A DNA stretch of 64,000 nt, taken from positions 157,772 through 221,771 of the forward strand of contig CAMCWF010000002.1 in assembly GCA_945882095.1 (NCBI GenBank), given 5' to 3'. Below the pieces are notes generated by a model. It was not told where the DNA came from. It did no database searches and worked only from the letters and a program-made list of their open reading frames with translations. Below, piece by piece: positions 54,890 to 63,522 of the stretch (position 1 is the first letter of the stretch; every line of letters begins with the position of its first letter). The DNA comes from Chryseobacterium gleum (GTDB lineage Bacteria > Bacteroidota > Bacteroidia > Flavobacteriales_D > Crocinitomicaceae). Position numbers and translations under genes: made by a program.

Positions 54890-55282
54890 TCATTTTAAGG
54901 TCATACAACCTGGACAAATACCTGATACAGTGAGATACAGTTCTTGAACCTGATAATTGAAGGGTAAATTCACCTGAATCTGGTTCTCTTCTAAACATTC
55001 GATACGCTTGCATTGGGTACAACTGAAGTGAAAATGGTCGTGGGAATGTGCTGCAAGTTCGTCGCATGTTTGACACAAGGCATAATTCAAAACCCCATCT
55101 ATGTTAACGATTTTATGTATTTTTTTCTCAGAAATCAACCGGTCCAAAATGCGGTAAACCGTTACGCGATCACAAATACCATTTAAACGTTCAAACAATT
55201 CGGGTTGACTCAAGGCGCGATTCGCTCGGCTCATCTCGTCTAAGACGGCTTGTTTTGCTTTTGTATTCCGAACGACAGGCAT
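54890..55282 (-). CDS. Fur family regulator, probably Zur-like
   Basis: From the ATG at 55282 (MPVVRNTKAKQAVLDEMSRA) it has 130 residues; the track start at 55336 falls inside the operator region. It has the Fur winged helix (ALSQPELFERLNGICDRVTV, YRILDRLISEKKIHKI) and a dimer domain with CQTCDELAAHSHDHFHFSC, CTQCKRIEC and CPGC, giving the Cys and His ligands of a structural zinc site. The specificity (Fe, Zn, Mn or peroxide) cannot be proven from sequence; proximity to a TonB receptor suggests metal uptake control. It is divergent from that receptor. Confidence 0.88.
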   Translation of the reverse strand: MPVVRNTKAKQAVLDEMSRANRALSQPELFERLNGICDRVTVYRILDRLISEKKIHKIVNIDGVLNYALCQTCDELAAHSHDHFHFSCTQCKRIECLEENQIQVNLPFNYQVQELYLTVSGICPGCMTLK

Positions 55283-55292
55283 TAATGATTTT

Positions 55293-55352
55293 TTAATGCA
55301 ACAAAATTGCAATAATTTTTTACATTTGCAAAACACAATGTTGTTGCATTAA
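55293..55352. promoter_or_regulatory. Candidate Fur/Zur operator with overlapping -7 box
   Basis: TTAATGCAACA (55293-55303) and TGTTGCATTAA (55342-55352) form an 11-bp perfect inverted repeat. Between them are TGCAA-N5-TTGCA (55297-55311) and TGCAA-N12-TTGCA (55327-55348), which share half-sites. The TonB-receptor -7 box TACATTTG (55321-55328) overlaps the TGCAA half-site. Confidence 0.65.
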
Positions 55353-55362
55353 TATTTTTTTA

Positions 55363-57609
55363 ATGAAGTGTTTCTTTGTTTTGAGCTTACTTTTCTCTGT
55401 GTTCGCCTCTTTTTATGGCCAACAAGTTACCGTAGAAGTATTTGATTCAATTCGCGGTATGCCCTTGGTTGATGCGACCGTTTACTGCGTTGAATACGAC
55501 CAGACGGTGCTTACAAACAAAGAGGGACGAAGTGTGTTTGCGTTGAGTAAGCATAACTCGCTAACGATAAAAGTTGTTTCCCTAGGATATAGAAGTGCTT
55601 TTTTTACGGTGAATGCAGGACAAAATTCTGTCACGGTAAACTTAATGCCTGTTCACTTAGACATGCACGAGGTAACTGTCTCTTCAGGGGCGCTTATTCA
55701 ATCCAACAAGAATCCGTTCCACATTGAATCACAGAAAATGTCATCACTTGGCGTAATTGCAAATTTAACCCTCGGGGAGGCTTTGGCAAGAATACCGGGT
55801 GTATACAATGCGGCTTTAGGGAATGGGATTTCAAAACCTGTGATTCGTGGAATGCAAGGAATGCGTGTCATTACCTTGTTGAATGGGTTGCGATTAGAAG
55901 GGCAACAATGGGGCGGCGATCACGGCATTGGCATAACGAGCTTAGGTGTTTCTGCGGTTGAGGTAATTAAGGGTCCAGCAAGTTTGTTATATGGTGCAGA
56001 TGCATTGGGAGGGGTTGTTTATCTGGTTGATGCTCCGTTTGCAGCGTCAAATGCACGTTCTCTGGAAGTTCAATCGGAAGGATTTTCCAATACCTTGGGA
56101 GGGAGGGCTCAATTTATTTACAAGGAATCTTACCATAAATTTAGGTGGTTCGTTGCCTCGACGTATGCTAATCATGCCGATTTTCAACTCCCTTCCGGAA
56201 AATTCGCGAAGAACGCTCGATTTAACGACCTCGGCGCGAAAATAAACATGTCATACACAGGGAAGAACAGTTTGTATGCATTGCGTTATACCAACAGTCA
56301 TTCCGTGGCGGGAATTCCGGGACATACCTATGACACCTTAGCCACGCCCATGACTTTTCAGGTAGAGGAACGTGCTCGGACTTATGAATTACCTGCACAG
56401 TTTTTTCAAAATCACCTATTGCAAGCAACCGCAAACTTCTATCGGGATAAATATGATTTCTTGGTAATGTACGGCGCCACTGTCAATCGATTAATTGAAT
56501 TTGACGAGAAGGTAACCATTCCTTCGCTTAGCATGAACCTGCTGAATCATTTGGCGCAATTGAAATGGCAAATTAAATGTAATAAATCAACAAAAATCAC
56601 TGCAGGATTACAGTCGATGATACAAAAAAACACCAATGCGGAAAACGCCTCAGACACACTGATACCTAATGCGAAATCGGTTGATGTGGGTGGTTATTTC
56701 AACATCAATCATGAACGAAATCGATGGAATATACAGGCAGGTTTTCGTTTTGATCGAAGAACTTTATTTGGGATAGACTTACCGAACCAGGGTGTGGTGA
56801 ATTACAATGGTCTAAATGGAAGTATTGGCGCAGTGCGTAGTTCACAGCGAATGGTATTTAGGACCGCTTTGTCAACGGGGTTTCGGGCACCCCATTTAAC
56901 AGAATTGTTTTCAAATGGATATCATCATGGAGCCCTTAGGTATGAGGTAGGGGATGCTAAGTTATCACCAGAAAAAGCTGCGCAATTGGATGTAACCTTG
57001 GAGTGGAATCAAGCGCATAGCTCGTTTGCAATGAATCCATTTACGAGCTACATTATTGATTATATCTACTTGGAGCCATTGGGGGTGCTTTTTGACGGTA
57101 TACCAGGATATCGATATGTACAAAACAATGAAGTTTTGTTCTCAGGACTTGATTTGTCATATCATGTACATCCGCATTTTGCACACGGGTTACATTGGGA
57201 AGTTTCATTGTCCTATCTTTATGTTAGCGCCTTGGGAGACAGCGCTGTTTCCATGATTCCGCAACCTAGAATGCAAAATGTTTTTCGCTACGAATTTGAA
57301 TCGGTGAATAAGGTTAGAATTAAAGAAGTGAATGTTCAATCAACCTTAATGGGACCCCAAAACCAGGTGGCATATTTGGAAAGCCCGTCAAAAGCCTATC
57401 ATGTCCTTGATTTTTCTTTGGTATTTGTTCTCGGTAAATCAAATCAATTTAGTTTTAAAGCAGGCGGTCGAAACATCCTTAATGCCACCTATATAGATCA
57501 TTTATCACGATTAAAAAACATTCAAATGCCTTTTCCCGGAAGGAATTTCTTTCTTGGTCTTGGGTATAATTTCAACGGTAAACTTAAAAACGAATCAAAT
57601 GAAAAGTAA
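55363..57609 (+). CDS. TonB-dependent receptor, candidate metal importer
   Basis: The 748-residue protein has a signal peptide (MKCFFVLSLLFSVFASFYGQ), a carboxypeptidase-regulatory-like domain (about 22-100), a plug (LGEALARIPGVYNAALGNGI, KPVIRGMQGMRVITLLNGLR, GPASLLYGADALGGVVYLVD) and a barrel. The plug loop RLEGQQWGGDHGIGI and barrel loops such as GYHHGALRYEVGD are His-rich, which would suit a metal ligand. Location next to a Fur-type gene and its operator supports regulated metal uptake, perhaps zinc (ZnuD-like), but the substrate is inferred. The next gene overlaps its end by 11 nt. Confidence 0.88.
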   Translation: MKCFFVLSLLFSVFASFYGQQVTVEVFDSIRGMPLVDATVYCVEYDQTVLTNKEGRSVFALSKHNSLTIKVVSLGYRSAFFTVNAGQNSVTVNLMPVHLDMHEVTVSSGALIQSNKNPFHIESQKMSSLGVIANLTLGEALARIPGVYNAALGNGISKPVIRGMQGMRVITLLNGLRLEGQQWGGDHGIGITSLGVSAVEVIKGPASLLYGADALGGVVYLVDAPFAASNARSLEVQSEGFSNTLGGRAQFIYKESYHKFRWFVASTYANHADFQLPSGKFAKNARFNDLGAKINMSYTGKNSLYALRYTNSHSVAGIPGHTYDTLATPMTFQVEERARTYELPAQFFQNHLLQATANFYRDKYDFLVMYGATVNRLIEFDEKVTIPSLSMNLLNHLAQLKWQIKCNKSTKITAGLQSMIQKNTNAENASDTLIPNAKSVDVGGYFNINHERNRWNIQAGFRFDRRTLFGIDLPNQGVVNYNGLNGSIGAVRSSQRMVFRTALSTGFRAPHLTELFSNGYHHGALRYEVGDAKLSPEKAAQLDVTLEWNQAHSSFAMNPFTSYIIDYIYLEPLGVLFDGIPGYRYVQNNEVLFSGLDLSYHVHPHFAHGLHWEVSLSYLYVSALGDSAVSMIPQPRMQNVFRYEFESVNKVRIKEVNVQSTLMGPQNQVAYLESPSKAYHVLDFSLVFVLGKSNQFSFKAGGRNILNATYIDHLSRLKNIQMPFPGRNFFLGLGYNFNGKLKNESNEK

Positions 57610-57808
57610 ACAATTGTTTATAACGTCCTTGTGCCTATTTGCGCTTACTTTCGTGTCTTGCAAAAAGAATCAATGTTCGAATTGTCATTATGACAAGGCC
57701 GGTGCTGAAATTGAGCTGGGTGAAAAATGCGGAACTGAAATGGAGGCTTTGGAAGCGAATGGCTATACGGATACGACAGGGACTTACACCGTTCATTGTG
57801 CCCATTGA
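57599..57808 (+). CDS. Cys/His-rich small lipoprotein
   Basis: From the ATG at 57599 (MKSKQLFITSLCLFALTFVS, then CKKN) it has 69 residues; the track start at 57554 lacks a signal. The mature part has CKKNQCSNCHYDKAG, ELGEKCGTEMEAL and an HCAH end: five cysteines and three histidines in 49 residues. This strongly suggests metal binding or disulfides. Its ATG overlaps the receptor stop by 11 nt, so it is likely co-translated with the TonB receptor and controlled by the same operator. No named family. Confidence 0.85.
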   Translation: MKSKQLFITSLCLFALTFVSCKKNQCSNCHYDKAGAEIELGEKCGTEMEALEANGYTDTTGTYTVHCAH

Positions 57809-57830
57809 TATAGGTTTTTTGTGAAGTTAA

Positions 57831-57856
57831 AAAATCCGGTTTCCTGGATTTTTTTT
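57831..57856 (+). terminator. Intrinsic terminator of the receptor-lipoprotein operon
   Basis: AAAATCCGG and CTGGATTTT form a 9-bp stem (one G-U pair) with a TTTC loop, followed by a T-run. It lies 23 nt after the lipoprotein stop. Confidence 0.85.
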
Positions 57857-57937
57857 GTTAATAAAGTTGGTTTTGTTTGTTGTGTTAGCACCTGATTGGC
57901 TAAAAGATATTCCTTACTTTTGTCTTTGAAAATTATC

Positions 57938-60178
57938 ATGGAAAATACTTTACAAAAAGAAGCTACGCTTGCACAAGCCATTGAACTTGGCCTAAGAGCC
58001 GATGAATTTGAGCAAATCAAAGACATTCTAGGTCGAACCCCCAATTTTACAGAAACTGCCGTATATTCAGTGATGTGGTCAGAGCATTGCTCTTACAAAA
58101 ACTCCATTCTTTGGTTAAAAACCTTACCGAAAGACGGTCCCCATATGTTGGTCAAAGCGGGTGAGGAAAATGCGGGAATGGTAGACATCGGCGATGGACT
58201 GGGCTGCGTTTTTAAAATTGAATCACACAATCACCCAAGTGCGTTAGAACCTTATCAAGGTGCAGCAACAGGGGTAGGAGGAATCAACCGAGATATTTTT
58301 ACCATGGGTGCACGTCCCATTGCGCAGCTGAATTCGTTGCGTTTTGGTAACCTTGACCTACCAAGAACAAAGTGGCTCGTTAAAGGCGTCGTAAAAGGAA
58401 TTGGTGATTATGGAAATGCTTTTGGAATTCCCATCGTGGGAGGAGAAGTGTTCTTTGACGATTCATTCAACACCAATCCACTTGTAAATGCATTTTCAGC
58501 AGGTATCATTGACAGCAATAAAACCATCTCTGCCACTGCAAAAGGAAAAGGAAATCCAGTATTTATTGTAGGTTCTTCAACCGGTAAAGACGGAATTGCG
58601 GGCGCAGCGTTCGCATCCAAAGACATCACTGAAGATTCTGTAAATGACTTGCCCTCTGTGCAAGTAGGCGATCCTTTTATGGAAAAGTTACTCTTGGAAG
58701 CCACACTCGAACTCTCGCATACAGACGCCATCGTGGGTATGCAAGACATGGGAGCTGCAGGCATTACCTGCTCCACCTGTGAGATGTCTGCCGCAGGAAA
58801 GGTTGGTATGGATATTTTCTTGGATAAAGTCCCTACCAGACAAGAAAACATGCTCCCATATGAAATCTTACTTTCTGAAAGTCAAGAACGAATGCTCGTG
58901 GTCGTTCACAAAGGAAAAGAATCTGTGGTAAAAGCAATCTTTGACAAGTGGGACCTCAACGCAGAAGAAATAGGTTTTGTCACCGAAACCGGAAGGGTAC
59001 GCTATTTTATGAACGATGAAATGGTTGGAGATGTACCTGCGGAATCCTTGGTATTGGGAGGAGGTGCGCCACAAAATAAAAGGGAATACAAAGAACCTGC
59101 ATCCTTTCAAGAAGCTAAGCGATTTGACCCTTCTAAAATTGAAATTCCCAAGAACCTTTATGAAGTAGGTTTTAAGCTTTTATCCTTTCCAAACATTGCC
59201 TCCAAACGTTGGATCTATGAACAATATGATTCAATGGTAGGCACCGTTAACATGTCTACCAATGCACCATCCGATGCGGCCATCGTAAACGTTAAAGGAA
59301 CCGACAAAGCCCTGGCGATGACCGTTGATTGTAATTCTCGATATGTCGCTGCTGACCCAGAAGTGGGTACCATGATTGCCGTTTCTGAAGCCGCGCGTAA
59401 CATCTCAGTGTCAGGAGGGATTCCCTCTGCGATTACCAATTGTTTGAATTTCGGAAATCCGTACAACCCGGAATGCTATTGGCAATTTGTGCGCGCCATC
59501 AAAGGCATGACAACCGCATGTCTAAAATTTGGTACGCCTGTTACAGGCGGAAATGTATCCTTTTACAACCAAACCGTGAGCAATGGCAAGGAGGTTCCCG
59601 TTTTTCCTACCCCAACCATTGGAATGATTGGGATTTTGGCCGATAAAACCAATAAAATGACCCTTGATTTTAAGGAGAAAGGTGACTTGATTTTCCTTAT
59701 TGGAGAATACAACGACGACATTGCCTCTTCAGAATATTTAGCCACCTATCATGGGGTAAAAAATACACCCGCTCCTTATTTCAATTTGGAAGAGGAATTT
59801 CAAATGCAGCAAGCCGTGCAAACTTTGATAAAAGACAAACTGATCAATGCTGCACACGATGTTTCGGATGGAGGGCTTTTTGTCACCTTGGTGGAAATGT
59901 CACTGCCCCGCGGACTTGGATTTGACATCGTTACAGATTCAGAAATTCGCATGGATGCATTCTTATTTGGCGAAGGACAGGGAAGGGTAGTGGTGACACT
60001 CTCTGATGAAACCGAAGAAAGTTTCATAGAATTTATGGTAAGTAGCGGAGTTAACATAACTTTGTTAGGACATGTGACCAAAGGAAAACTCCAAATTGAT
60101 GAAATGCCGTTTGGATTTATCGACGATGCTCGGGACATTTACATGAACGCATTAGGGTTGAAAATCGAAGAAAATTAA
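57938..60178 (+). CDS. purL: Phosphoribosylformylglycinamidine synthase subunit PurL
   Basis: This purine-synthesis subunit makes FGAM from FGAR with ammonia delivered by PurQ. The ATG at 57938 (MENTLQKEATLAQAIELGLR) gives 746 residues, the small-type PurL that works with PurQ and PurS; the track start at 57896 is upstream of the predicted -7 box TACTTTTG (57915-57922). The ATP/FGAR site shows SEHCSYKNS, ESHNHPSALEPYQGAATGVG and HDVSDGGLFVTLVEM. Neither purQ nor purS is in the window. Its stop overlaps the DUF4290 ATG by 1 nt. Confidence 0.96.
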   Translation: MENTLQKEATLAQAIELGLRADEFEQIKDILGRTPNFTETAVYSVMWSEHCSYKNSILWLKTLPKDGPHMLVKAGEENAGMVDIGDGLGCVFKIESHNHPSALEPYQGAATGVGGINRDIFTMGARPIAQLNSLRFGNLDLPRTKWLVKGVVKGIGDYGNAFGIPIVGGEVFFDDSFNTNPLVNAFSAGIIDSNKTISATAKGKGNPVFIVGSSTGKDGIAGAAFASKDITEDSVNDLPSVQVGDPFMEKLLLEATLELSHTDAIVGMQDMGAAGITCSTCEMSAAGKVGMDIFLDKVPTRQENMLPYEILLSESQERMLVVVHKGKESVVKAIFDKWDLNAEEIGFVTETGRVRYFMNDEMVGDVPAESLVLGGGAPQNKREYKEPASFQEAKRFDPSKIEIPKNLYEVGFKLLSFPNIASKRWIYEQYDSMVGTVNMSTNAPSDAAIVNVKGTDKALAMTVDCNSRYVAADPEVGTMIAVSEAARNISVSGGIPSAITNCLNFGNPYNPECYWQFVRAIKGMTTACLKFGTPVTGGNVSFYNQTVSNGKEVPVFPTPTIGMIGILADKTNKMTLDFKEKGDLIFLIGEYNDDIASSEYLATYHGVKNTPAPYFNLEEEFQMQQAVQTLIKDKLINAAHDVSDGGLFVTLVEMSLPRGLGFDIVTDSEIRMDAFLFGEGQGRVVVTLSDETEESFIEFMVSSGVNITLLGHVTKGKLQIDEMPFGFIDDARDIYMNALGLKIEEN

Positions 60179-60813
60179 TGGAATACAATACAACAAGAGG
60201 AAGGCTTATCCTTCCAGAATACGGAAGGAATGTTCAGAATATGATTGCACATGCAATGGAAATTCAAGAAAAAAAAGAACGAAACCGAGCCGCCCAAGCC
60301 ATTATTGAAGTGATGGGACAACTAAATCCCCATCTTCGTGACGTGGATGATTTTAGACATAAACTTTGGACGCACTTGTTTGTGATGTCAGATTTTAAAT
60401 TGGATGTGGACTCCCCGTATGAAATTCCTAAGCCTGAAGTACTCAATGAGAGACCTAAAATCATGAGCTACCCCAAAAGCAAGATTCGCTACGGCCATTA
60501 TGGAAAATATACCCAAAACATCTTGGAATCTTCTACATTGGTTACCGATCCAGATGAACGTAACTACTTGAAAAATACCATGGCTAATTTTATGAAGAAA
60601 CAATACCTTTCTCATAACAATGATACCGTTGAAAATCAAGTCATAACCGAACATTTAAGAGAGCTTTCCCATGGCGATTTGGTATTGGATAATCCGGATG
60701 AATTGGTCAACACCAATACCCTGCTAAGGTCAATGGGTATGGGTAACAACAATAACAACAAAAAATACAACAAGAATTTTAAACAAAAACAAAAGAAAAA
60801 ATTTAAAAAGTAA
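60178..60813 (+). CDS. DUF4290 family protein
   Basis: The 211-residue protein begins MEYNTTRGRLILPEYGRNVQ, the typical DUF4290 start, and has QEKKERNRAAQAIIEVMGQL and HLRDVDDFRHKLWTHLFVMS. The C-terminal ~35 residues are very rich in Asn and Lys (NNNNNKKYNKNFKQKQKKKF), a positively charged tail that could bind nucleic acid. The family is common in Bacteroidota and usually precedes murA, as here. Function is unknown. Both ends are coupled by TAATG overlaps. Confidence 0.92.
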   Translation: MEYNTTRGRLILPEYGRNVQNMIAHAMEIQEKKERNRAAQAIIEVMGQLNPHLRDVDDFRHKLWTHLFVMSDFKLDVDSPYEIPKPEVLNERPKIMSYPKSKIRYGHYGKYTQNILESSTLVTDPDERNYLKNTMANFMKKQYLSHNNDTVENQVITEHLRELSHGDLVLDNPDELVNTNTLLRSMGMGNNNNNKKYNKNFKQKQKKKFKK

Positions 60814-62120
60814 TGGCATCTTTTGAAATTTATGGTGGAAAACCACTAAAAGGGGACCTTTATCCTCAAGGCGCAAAAAATGAAGCACTTCAAGTTCTTT
60901 GTGCTCCTTTGTTAACCTCCGAAAAAGTCACAATTTCCAACGTACCCGATATTGTTGATGTGAACAAACTTATAGGATTGCTCCAAACCATGGGTGTGAA
61001 GGTGGAGAAAGTCGAGAAGGGAACCTATATTTTTCAAGCCAAAGAAATTGATTTAAGTTACCTAGAAACGGAGGATTTTAAGAAAAGAGCCTCCTCGCTT
61101 CGCGGTTCAATTATGATTGTTGGACCTTTGCTCGCACGCTTTGGGAAAGGTTTTATCCCAAAACCAGGGGGAGATAAAATTGGTCGAAGAAGGCTAGATA
61201 CCCATTTTGAAGGTTTCACCCTGCTTGGCGCAAAATTTAACTACGACGCGGGAGAACATTTTTATTCCATCGAAGCAAAACAATTGAAAGGAACCTACAT
61301 CCATTTGGACGAGGCTTCTGTAACGGGTACAGCCAACATACTCATGGCTGCTGTTATGGCGAAAGGTAAAACGACTTTCTACAATGCGGCTTGTGAACCC
61401 TATATTCAGCAGTTATGTAAGATGTTGAATTCGATGGGCGCTAAAATAGAAGGCATTGGTTCCAACTTACTTCACATTGAAGGTGTGTCTGAACTTAAAG
61501 GTTGCTTTCATAGAATTCTTCCCGATATGATCGAAATTGGAAGTTTTATTGGATTGGCTGCCATGACACAATCTGAAATTACCATTAAAGATGTGAGTTG
61601 GGATAACTTGGGAATTATCCCGAATGTGTTCAAACGTCTGGGTGTTAAACTCGAAAGACGAGGGGATGACATCTACATTCCTGCACAAGAAAATTATGAA
61701 ATTGATACGTTTATTGATGGCTCTATCCTTACCGTTTACGATGCACCATGGCCAGGATTTACCCCAGATTTATTGTCCATTATCCTTGTCATTGCAACCC
61801 AAGCCAAAGGTTCTGTGTTGATTCACCAAAAAATGTTCGAGTCAAGGTTGTTTTTTGTCGATAAATTAATTGACATGGGCGCACAAATCATCCTTTGCGA
61901 TCCACACCGTGCGACCGTAATTGGTTTGAATCGAGAATTTCAATTGCGCGGAATTTCCATGACCTCACCGGACATTCGTGCAGGGGTTTCACTCCTGATT
62001 GCTGCCTTGTCCGCCAAAGGAAAAAGCGTAATCCATAACATTGAACAAATTGACCGCGGATACCAAGACATTGAAATACGTCTCAATAACATTGGTGCCG
62101 ACATCAGAAGAATTGGATGA
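60813..62120 (+). CDS. murA: UDP-N-acetylglucosamine 1-carboxyvinyltransferase
   Basis: MurA adds enolpyruvate to UDP-GlcNAc, the first committed step of peptidoglycan synthesis. The 435-residue protein has the Lys22-Asn23 pair (GAKNEALQVLC) and the EPSP-synthase fold throughout. The loop that normally reads PGGCxIG reads PGGDKIG here, so the catalytic Cys115 (E. coli number) is replaced by Asp121. Asp at this position keeps activity in other bacteria and removes the fosfomycin target thiol. It is coupled to DUF4290 (TAATG) and to the TlpA-like gene (4-nt overlap). Confidence 0.96.
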   Translation: MASFEIYGGKPLKGDLYPQGAKNEALQVLCAPLLTSEKVTISNVPDIVDVNKLIGLLQTMGVKVEKVEKGTYIFQAKEIDLSYLETEDFKKRASSLRGSIMIVGPLLARFGKGFIPKPGGDKIGRRRLDTHFEGFTLLGAKFNYDAGEHFYSIEAKQLKGTYIHLDEASVTGTANILMAAVMAKGKTTFYNAACEPYIQQLCKMLNSMGAKIEGIGSNLLHIEGVSELKGCFHRILPDMIEIGSFIGLAAMTQSEITIKDVSWDNLGIIPNVFKRLGVKLERRGDDIYIPAQENYEIDTFIDGSILTVYDAPWPGFTPDLLSIILVIATQAKGSVLIHQKMFESRLFFVDKLIDMGAQIILCDPHRATVIGLNREFQLRGISMTSPDIRAGVSLLIAALSAKGKSVIHNIEQIDRGYQDIEIRLNNIGADIRRIG

Positions 62121-62647
62121 TGAAAAACAAAACAATTTTCCTTCCTTTTATGATGCTTGCCGTCATTCTTTGTGCTGCATTTTGCTTCAACCAGAAGGAA
62201 GTATCGTCACCGCCTAAAGGAAAAGCACCCGAAATTAGCTTGGTGTCCCACAAAGGAAAAAAAATAAAACTGTCCAAATTGAAAGGAAAATATGTTCTCA
62301 TTGATTTTTGGGCATCTTGGTGCGGACCCTGTAGAAAGGAAATCCCCAATGTCGTTGAGGCTTATTCAAAATACAAAAACAAAAAATTCATTGAAGGCAA
62401 AGGATTGGTGGTTTTTAGTGTTTCGCTTGATAAAGACGAAGCAGCTTGGAAATCTGCCATTCAATCTGATCATATGAATTGGAGTTACCATGGATTGGAT
62501 GCCGATGGAAAGGCCTCAGAAAGATATGGTGTATTCAGCATCCCAAGTGCTTTTCTTGTCAATGGTAAAGGGGAAATTGTGGCACAAGGTCAAGAACTTC
62601 GAGGATTGAATCTTCACATTACCCTAGATAAATACCTAGCGCCTTAA
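62117..62647 (+). CDS. TlpA-like thiol-disulfide protein
   Basis: The 176-residue protein has an N-terminal signal or anchor (MMKNKTIFLPFMMLAVILCA) and then a thioredoxin domain with the WCGPC active site (FWASWCGPCRKEI) and the cis-proline region FSIPSAFLVNGKG. It belongs to the AhpC/TSA-Redoxin or TlpA family and likely reduces or forms disulfides in the periplasm. It overlaps the murA stop by 4 nt (ATGA) and ends 4 nt inside the convergent nucleoside phosphorylase gene. Confidence 0.93.
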   Translation: MMKNKTIFLPFMMLAVILCAAFCFNQKEVSSPPKGKAPEISLVSHKGKKIKLSKLKGKYVLIDFWASWCGPCRKEIPNVVEAYSKYKNKKFIEGKGLVVFSVSLDKDEAAWKSAIQSDHMNWSYHGLDADGKASERYGVFSIPSAFLVNGKGEIVAQGQELRGLNLHITLDKYLAP

Positions 62648-63510
62648 ATACGGTCCAATACGTATGCGATCAAACCCTGCATATGCTCCTTGTAACCATC
62701 TGAAAATGTTTCTGTAGGACGATTTGCCACACCCAAACAAATGGTTGCGCACTGATGACCTAAGGCCCTTCCTAACGCGAATAACGCAGAACTTTCCATT
62801 TCAAAGTTCAAAAGCCTTAGCGAATTTTCCTCGAAATACTGTGATTTCATTTGGATGTCGGCGATTTTTGTATTGAGTCGCAATTGTCTTCCTTGTGGAC
62901 CGTAGAAACCAGAACTTGTAATCGTAATGCCCGGAAAAGCCCGGTCGCTCGTAAGTAAATAGGTCAATGAAGGGTCTGCAGATACAAAGTATGGGCTGAT
63001 GCGTTCTGGAAGATTTAAAAATGTTTTCAGCTTATCGTTCATAAAAACCTCGTGGTCTAAAAAATCAATGTCGTAGAAATGAGCAACGTTGTCTAAACCA
63101 AAGGCATGAGAAGAAACGATGTAGCTGTGAATGGGTATTTGTGGTTGCAAGATTCCGCAAGTCCCTATGCGTATCAGTTTAAGTTTCTTTTTTTCAGCGA
63201 TTTCAGTACGATTGTGTAAATCAATGTTGACCAAGGCATCGAGTTCATTAACCGTAATGTCGATGTTGTCTGTACCAATTCCTGTTGACAATGCACTGAT
63301 TCTTTTGCCATGATAGATACCTGTGTGGCAAACAAATTCTCTGTGATTGCTTTTATGAGTGATTTCATCAAAAAAATCGGAAATTAAAGATACCCTGTCT
63401 TGATCACCGACCAATAAAATGGTATCCGCAATATCCTCAGGCGACAACCCTAAATGATATACTTGCTGACAAGCATTTAAAGCCAATTCTGTAGGGGGGA
63501 AATGTTTCAA
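62644..63510 (-). CDS. Nucleoside phosphorylase family protein (uridine phosphorylase-like)
   Basis: The 288-residue protein matches the PNP/UDP phosphorylase family: LVGDQDRVSLISDFFDEI near the N-terminus, STGIGTDNIDITVNELDALV (phosphate and ribose binding), RIGTCGILQPQIP and FEMESSALFALGRALGHQCA near the C-terminus. It would split nucleosides with phosphate to base and ribose 1-phosphate; uridine-type is favoured but not certain. It lies 12 nt after the DUF4197 gene on the same strand. Confidence 0.9.
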   Translation of the reverse strand: MKHFPPTELALNACQQVYHLGLSPEDIADTILLVGDQDRVSLISDFFDEITHKSNHREFVCHTGIYHGKRISALSTGIGTDNIDITVNELDALVNIDLHNRTEIAEKKKLKLIRIGTCGILQPQIPIHSYIVSSHAFGLDNVAHFYDIDFLDHEVFMNDKLKTFLNLPERISPYFVSADPSLTYLLTSDRAFPGITITSSGFYGPQGRQLRLNTKIADIQMKSQYFEENSLRLLNFEMESSALFALGRALGHQCATICLGVANRPTETFSDGYKEHMQGLIAYVLDRI

Positions 63511-63522
63511 GTAGAAAGGGGA

